Source: Sansalvadorimonas sp965221135 (lineage in GTDB: Bacteria > Pseudomonadota > Gammaproteobacteria > Pseudomonadales > Endozoicomonadaceae). From it: a DNA stretch of 64,000 nt. Below the pieces are notes generated by a model. The model did no database searches. It was not told where the DNA came from and worked only from the letters and a program-made list of their open reading frames with translations. Each line of letters begins with the position of its first letter. The stretch's first letter is position 1. The translations under genes were made by a program, and so were the position numbers. Positions 59,396 through 64,000 of this stretch are shown piece after piece. The DNA is taken from positions 372,001 through 436,000 of the forward strand of contig CBDCRZ010000100.1 in assembly GCA_965221135.1 (NCBI GenBank), read 5' to 3'.

Positions 59396-60806
59396 GAATG
59401 GCTCCAATCGGTGCCAGTATTCCCAGTTGCACAAAGGGAGTCCGTCCAGTCATTGGCTGAAGAGTACCAGTGACGAGCTCCTGCTCTGGTAGAAATCGTG
59501 TTTCAACCTCTCCCATGTAGTTGATCTCTGCTGAGGTTCCCATGTTGCTGTAGCGCAAAACAGGGCGACCTGTTTCCCGTGCCCGGGCTCTGTCTGCATT
59601 TAATAATCTATCCCGAATGACCTGACCTTCTGCGTTGGTGTCGTAGGCAACTATCAGCTCGGAACCAGTGATAGATTCTGCCACTAAAAAGGGCAGGGCA
59701 TCAGCAAGTTTGCTGAGTACCAGAACCCGATAGGTATCTACAGCAGGAGAACGCATAGAGGTGTTTATCTTCATCATAGGCAGGTCGCTTTTGCAGGCGG
59801 GAAGTGAGCCTGCCGCTTGAAATCTTTTGACCCCTTTAAAGTTGTAAGTAAAGGGGCGGCGTTCTTCTATGCAGCCTTCACCTTCCCCAAAACTGCAGAA
59901 GATATCCGGGCAGTTCTCTCCCATTTGAGGAAAAAGAGAGAGATAGGCGATGTTTTTGTGGGTGTTCATGTATTGAAGGCGGTTGTACAGGTTAGGCCGT
60001 TCAATCTGGCTTTCAATGCCTCCCAGAATGACAACCCGTGGCTGAGGATCCAGCAGATCGGCATGAAAGTTATCAGGCGAGTCGGCATTGAGCTGAATCT
60101 GCATCACATAATGGAAAGGGCGGGTGTCATGGGGCCATGTCCACTGGAAACGCGCCAGAAAGACAGGCAGCCCTAAAACCAGAAGCAAGGCAGGAAGTAC
60201 CCACCTCAAAGGCAGGTACTGTCGTTGCTTAAGGTGGAATGCAATACAGCCAAGCAGAGCCATAAACAGCGCTAAAAACAATCCGGAACCAAAAATACCC
60301 AGCAGTGGGAGCAGCGTCGTCAGTGGCAGTTTGAGAGCGGTATACCCGCTTAATAACAGGGGGAGGCTGTCAGGGTTCAAGGCGTAAAGAACTTCAAACA
60401 GCATCCAGGCGCAGCCGAAGAGTAAGCTGCTATAAGTTGAAAAGGTGTGAAGGTTCAGTATTCGTAGGGTTTTCGGGTAGATGCTGAAAATCAGTGTCAG
60501 GAGTGTAATTGGGTAAACAAACATCATAAGTGCTGCCAGTAGCTTGTCTTGAAGGGATATATCCATAAGGATGTACTGGCTGCAGTAAATCCAGATCTGC
60601 CCGGAGACAAGGTATCCACAGGCCAACCCCAGAGAAGTGATGAAGGCCCGGTATCCATTCACCAGCTGTAAACGATAAAAGGTCAGCAGTAGCCCCATAC
60701 AGGTGAAAATCCACACCCCTAAAGGGGGCTGTCCAAGAGGAATCAGAACACCTGCGGTGAGTCCCATTGCGAGATCAACAACCAGTGAGCTGCTCGTATT
60801 GGACAT
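59346..60806 (-). CDS. Degenerate Lnt-like (apolipoprotein N-acyltransferase) membrane protein
   Basis: 486 aa. The N-terminal half has six or so membrane helices, beginning L-I-P-L-G-Q-P-P-L-G-V-W as in Lnt. The C-terminal half keeps Lnt-like endings: N-A-D-R-A-R-A-R-E-T-G-R-P-V-L-R-Y-S-N-M-G-T-S, E-L-V-T-G-T-L-Q-P-M-T-G-R-T-P-F and a final helix. The nitrilase core is divergent: the stretch where Lnt has its catalytic Cys (I-C-Y-E) reads V-L-V-L-S-K, and no W-P-E motif with the catalytic Glu is seen. It probably lacks acyltransferase activity; a second, normal lnt would be expected elsewhere. Its end overlaps the sensor kinase end by 50 bases. Confidence 0.55.
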   Translation of the reverse strand: MSNTSSSLVVDLAMGLTAGVLIPLGQPPLGVWIFTCMGLLLTFYRLQLVNGYRAFITSLGLACGYLVSGQIWIYCSQYILMDISLQDKLLAALMMFVYPITLLTLIFSIYPKTLRILNLHTFSTYSSLLFGCAWMLFEVLYALNPDSLPLLLSGYTALKLPLTTLLPLLGIFGSGLFLALFMALLGCIAFHLKQRQYLPLRWVLPALLLVLGLPVFLARFQWTWPHDTRPFHYVMQIQLNADSPDNFHADLLDPQPRVVILGGIESQIERPNLYNRLQYMNTHKNIAYLSLFPQMGENCPDIFCSFGEGEGCIEERRPFTYNFKGVKRFQAAGSLPACKSDLPMMKINTSMRSPAVDTYRVLVLSKLADALPFLVAESITGSELIVAYDTNAEGQVIRDRLLNADRARARETGRPVLRYSNMGTSAEINYMGEVETRFLPEQELVTGTLQPMTGRTPFVQLGILAPIGAILMILVFFVYRRLLQTL

Positions 60807-61015
60807 TGTTATTTACCTTGTTGAGTAAGTGCAGGCCTGAACACTTTGGACATGGGAAAGAAGGGGGCTGGAAATATAGATCCTCTCGAAGCGCATTGAC
60901 AATTAATCGTCTGTACAAAGCAGGAATATCCCCTACTCTGGTTCCAGCTAAAAGCCGGGGTTGATCAACAGGCTTGAGTCGCTGACGGCTTGGTAACAGG
61001 GATGCGTATTCATTG

Positions 61016-64000
61016 ATGCGTGTAAACAGGTGTGGGTTGAGGGTTAAGGTAACGTTTCGACATCATGTGGTATCACTTCTGGGAATTGTTCTGGGAGTGG
61101 CGGCCTGCATGCTGTGGACTGATGGGGCTTTGGCTCGTGAAATTGGTGTCACCCAATGTGTAAACGCCATGGTGAAAGATCACCAGCAGCTTATTACACT
61201 CACCAAAGAGTATCAGCGAGCCCATGGCAAAGTTTCCGACTGGTTGCGCTTAAAAGCCAGACGTTATTCCCCTCATTCTGATGCGGTTCCTGTTTCCTTA
61301 AGCGGCACTTTAGGCAGAAGTGGCAGCATTTCTGATGATGGGCTTGAGTTTCGGTACATCGTTGATCCGGATCCTAACGACAGACCCGCACCGACCCCGG
61401 TGACACTGTTTTCAGGACTCTCAGGGCTGTCAAAAAATACCAGGTCTTCAGCCTTATTCGGGGAAACGTCGCCAATCTCTCCTGCTCTTATCTCACCTGT
61501 GCCTCTTTCTCCAAGTTTAGATGGCAGCCAAAGTCCCAAACCAGTTTTTTTTTCTTCAGCACCGAATAACCCTCCATCAATAAAAATTGCCAGAGTAGAT
61601 ATTCCCGGTTTTTCACTAAATGACTCATTAGAAACTGATGCTCCCAGCCCCTGGCCCGGTGAAGATATTGCCGAGGGCTTTTTTTGGTTAAAGCGCGTTA
61701 AGCGCGGAGCTGATATCACGCAATCTCCACCGTTTAAGAGTGGCGTGAAAGTGGCGGGGGAGCAGCGGGCGATGATGTGCAAGGTATTCACCTACACAGT
61801 AGAGATCCATACTCCTGAGCATTACCTGTTGTGCTGTGGCTATGACCGTGTTGATGATGTTCCGGATTTTACTCGTATGGTTCTCGGTTATGAGGAGGGC
61901 GAGCCGGTAGAGGGTGCGCCATCAGCCAATCTTGAGGTCCTTGAATTTCTGAAACATATAGAGGATTCCCACCAATACAAAGCTGATATGTACCAGACCC
62001 ATGACATCATGCATTTCAATTACATGGGGCATGAAGTTGATGCAGAGGTTGTTGGTGTAGGAACCAGTACTGTGGTGATTAACTTTAAACACTTTAAAAC
62101 CGGAGGTGATAACCCCTCCATTCAAAAATTGAACCAGGTGTTACCCAATCTGGCTTTTCGCCGGATCTTTTTTAGCGATACCAGTACAGCAATGCTGTTC
62201 CACTTCCACCAGTTAGCCCAGGTACGTTTTTTTGATGAGAATAATGTTCAGATACTGGATGTTAATTTCTGGAGGTCTGACCACAATACCGTCTTGATTG
62301 CCCAGCCATTCCTGAAAAAAGAGTACCTGCTGGAAACTTATTTTGAACGGATAATCAGCGCTGAAAAACAGAGGCAAGAGCTAAAAAACTTAGGAAATGC
62401 TCGTCTGCCATCACCAGAATATCCTGATGATGAGCGCTCTTCCAGTCCGGGTGCTACTGGGGGCGATGACGATACCATTGAAGTGCTTGGTAAGAGGATG
62501 AATGTTGATGTATTCCTCTCTGATGTGACTCTCAGGATTATTGAGAGTGTTAAAGCACTGGATGATATCAATCAGAAGAACCAGGGCGAAAACATTGATG
62601 GCACTGGTTTCCAGAAAAACATGGAAGGGTTCCTTGATGCTAAATATCCCAATTACAGCATCGAAAGGGATCCTGTTTCGGGTGATTTGGTACTCAGGTA
62701 TTTTGACCTCTTTCCTGCACACCTTCTACTGTTCAATAAGTCTCCTACAGACAGTAACGGCCATACCCACTTTGAAACCTATGACAAGCATTATCAATCT
62801 GATGATGGTGTCGATGAACTCGTCGTAGATGGAATGGTTGGTAGCTATAAGAAGAAATATGCGGACTACTCCAAACCAGTAAACATGCTGAAGAAACTGG
62901 CGGCCAGTGCTATTGATCTGATTTTTCAGGATGACAGCTACTTTACGACACGCGACATACTGGTCGCTAAGAAGGATGGGTATAAATACAAACTGATAGA
63001 AAAGGTCGTCGCTAATATTAAAATTTCGGCCGCAGTTCGCTTCTTGCCCGGCGCTGATGATATTAATCTGGAACAGGCCATTAACTACTGGCTGGCAAGA
63101 ACAGAGAAGAACATGATCCTCCGCCTTGGTCTGGACTTTATAGACTTTATAGGTCAGATGACGGAATTGGAGCGCAGTGAAAACAGTCAGGCTCTGTCGG
63201 CCTCTGCAGATGAGAAAGCGATAATGGCCTGGGGGCGGAAACTCTTCTCCGGACCTCTTGCTCATTATGCTGACAGTGCCAGAAGCAAAACTTTAACCGC
63301 TGATGGTGCCGTGGGTATTTTCCGGGGCATAGTGCATACATACACGCGCAGTCAGGGGCACTATAAAAATGAGGTTCCCCAAGCTTTCCTGAAACCAAAA
63401 ACCGATGCACAAAGGGTGCAGCCTGTGAAGGTAGAGCGTGAAGAAAGCGAAGCAAGTGACGGGAGTGAAGCAGGCAATGAACTCCTATCGGGCCGTAACT
63501 CTTCTAAAAGGTCCCCTGTCATATTCACTCATCCTCCCGCAGTGCTACTCACTCCAGACATGCACCAGTACTACCATTCTGGGTTTATAGCAGGCCAGCT
63601 TGCATCTCCTTCCGGAATTCCTTTAAGGCAGAGCACACCCCGGGGGACTCTAAAAAGACCTGTTGAAGTATCCGGAGTGAATGGCCAACGCAGTCAAGCG
63701 GGTAGCTTTGGCAGTCGTTCCAAAATGCAACGCCCCTGGCCTGAGAACCTTAGAGGGTCAACCTTGGTCCCTCCTCACTGGCCCTTGATAAAATTAGCTA
63801 AGGAACTCAACAATTATGCGTCACCCGGGATTATTACAAGAGGGCAGGGCGTACTTCTGACCAAAGGCCTGTTTGCTGTTAAAGATCTGAACCCTTCTAA
63901 TTTGCAGGTTATCTGGCAGAGGGGCTCCTATAGGCAGAGTTCTGCGAAAGTTGTCAGTTTTATCCAAAAGACGCCGAAGGCGGGTATAGGGGGAGATTCA
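61016..64000 (+). CDS. Large secreted protein of unknown function, 3' end cut by window
   Basis: The frame is open from 61016 to the last base (995 codons). ATG 61016 gives a signal peptide with a basic start (M-R-V-N-R-C-G-L-R-V-K), hydrophobic core S-L-L-G-I-V-L-G-V-A-A-C and likely cut near A-L-A. There is no good ribosome binding site, so the start is uncertain. A Pro/Ser-rich segment spans about residues 115-215, then L-K-R-V-K-R-G-A-D near 225, then a largely mixed helix/strand domain to about residue 790. The last part is again Ser/Arg/Pro-rich. I recognise no domain. It lies beyond the lnt-like gene in divergent orientation. Confidence 0.6.
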   Translation, partial: MRVNRCGLRVKVTFRHHVVSLLGIVLGVAACMLWTDGALAREIGVTQCVNAMVKDHQQLITLTKEYQRAHGKVSDWLRLKARRYSPHSDAVPVSLSGTLGRSGSISDDGLEFRYIVDPDPNDRPAPTPVTLFSGLSGLSKNTRSSALFGETSPISPALISPVPLSPSLDGSQSPKPVFFSSAPNNPPSIKIARVDIPGFSLNDSLETDAPSPWPGEDIAEGFFWLKRVKRGADITQSPPFKSGVKVAGEQRAMMCKVFTYTVEIHTPEHYLLCCGYDRVDDVPDFTRMVLGYEEGEPVEGAPSANLEVLEFLKHIEDSHQYKADMYQTHDIMHFNYMGHEVDAEVVGVGTSTVVINFKHFKTGGDNPSIQKLNQVLPNLAFRRIFFSDTSTAMLFHFHQLAQVRFFDENNVQILDVNFWRSDHNTVLIAQPFLKKEYLLETYFERIISAEKQRQELKNLGNARLPSPEYPDDERSSSPGATGGDDDTIEVLGKRMNVDVFLSDVTLRIIESVKALDDINQKNQGENIDGTGFQKNMEGFLDAKYPNYSIERDPVSGDLVLRYFDLFPAHLLLFNKSPTDSNGHTHFETYDKHYQSDDGVDELVVDGMVGSYKKKYADYSKPVNMLKKLAASAIDLIFQDDSYFTTRDILVAKKDGYKYKLIEKVVANIKISAAVRFLPGADDINLEQAINYWLARTEKNMILRLGLDFIDFIGQMTELERSENSQALSASADEKAIMAWGRKLFSGPLAHYADSARSKTLTADGAVGIFRGIVHTYTRSQGHYKNEVPQAFLKPKTDAQRVQPVKVEREESEASDGSEAGNELLSGRNSSKRSPVIFTHPPAVLLTPDMHQYYHSGFIAGQLASPSGIPLRQSTPRGTLKRPVEVSGVNGQRSQAGSFGSRSKMQRPWPENLRGSTLVPPHWPLIKLAKELNNYASPGIITRGQGVLLTKGLFAVKDLNPSNLQVIWQRGSYRQSSAKVVSFIQKTPKAGIGGDS

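Overview
The window is chromosomal DNA from a gammaproteobacterium. The complete str, S10, spc and alpha ribosomal operons (rpsL to rplQ, 19.0-40.8 kb) have the enterobacterial/pseudomonad gene order and gammaproteobacterial-type proteins. The uvrA / MFS / ssb block also fits this group. Several secreted or eukaryote-like proteins lie between the housekeeping blocks, which points to an animal-associated marine Oceanospirillales bacterium such as Endozoicomonas. That genus is inferred from gene content; there is no rRNA gene here to confirm it.

Region 1 (1-7.3 kb) is accessory. It holds two beta-propeller-like repeat proteins on the plus strand, then seven tandem secreted paralogs on the minus strand with a shared W-[YW]-C-N-D-F-C motif, a decayed IS21 istB fragment and a gene-poor stretch. 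Region 2 (7.3-10.6 kb) has a YjiH/YjiG membrane pair next to an M20 peptidase, and a HAD hydrolase. Region 3 (10.6-16.7 kb) has a 494-aa unknown protein lying between the HAD gene and a decayed copy of the start of that gene, then a large secreted repeat protein whose C-terminal membrane segment is in another frame. Region 4 (16.7-18.6 kb) has a SapC-family protein, a MobA-like nucleotidyltransferase and a small secreted protein, with a long palindromic repeat between the last two.

Region 5 (18.8-40.8 kb) is the ribosomal superoperon. A strong terminator follows tuf. Between tuf and rpsJ lie two minus-strand genes whose products look like multi-domain death-fold proteins (death-domain-like and CARD-like). 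Transcription restarts from a good sigma70-type promoter just before rpsJ.

Region 6 (41-47.4 kb) has an HAAAP-type amino-acid transporter, an alanine-glyoxylate/serine-pyruvate aminotransferase, an unknown two-helix membrane protein, a KamA-type radical SAM aminomutase and a periplasmic NTF2-like protein. Region 7 (47.5-50.4 kb) is one 957-aa exported protein that appears to combine a death-effector-like domain, a proline-rich linker, a pseudokinase and a C-terminal RING/U-box-like module. It is the most striking gene in the window. Region 8 (50.4-64 kb) has uvrA, a YajR-like MFS transporter, ssb with an expanded glutamine/proline tail, a hybrid sensor kinase, a degenerate Lnt-like protein, and a large secreted protein that runs off the end of the window.

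The common theme is a set of putative host-directed secreted proteins placed between core genes. Several resemble animal innate-immunity adaptor domains. All domain calls come from reading the sequence by eye and need profile searches.
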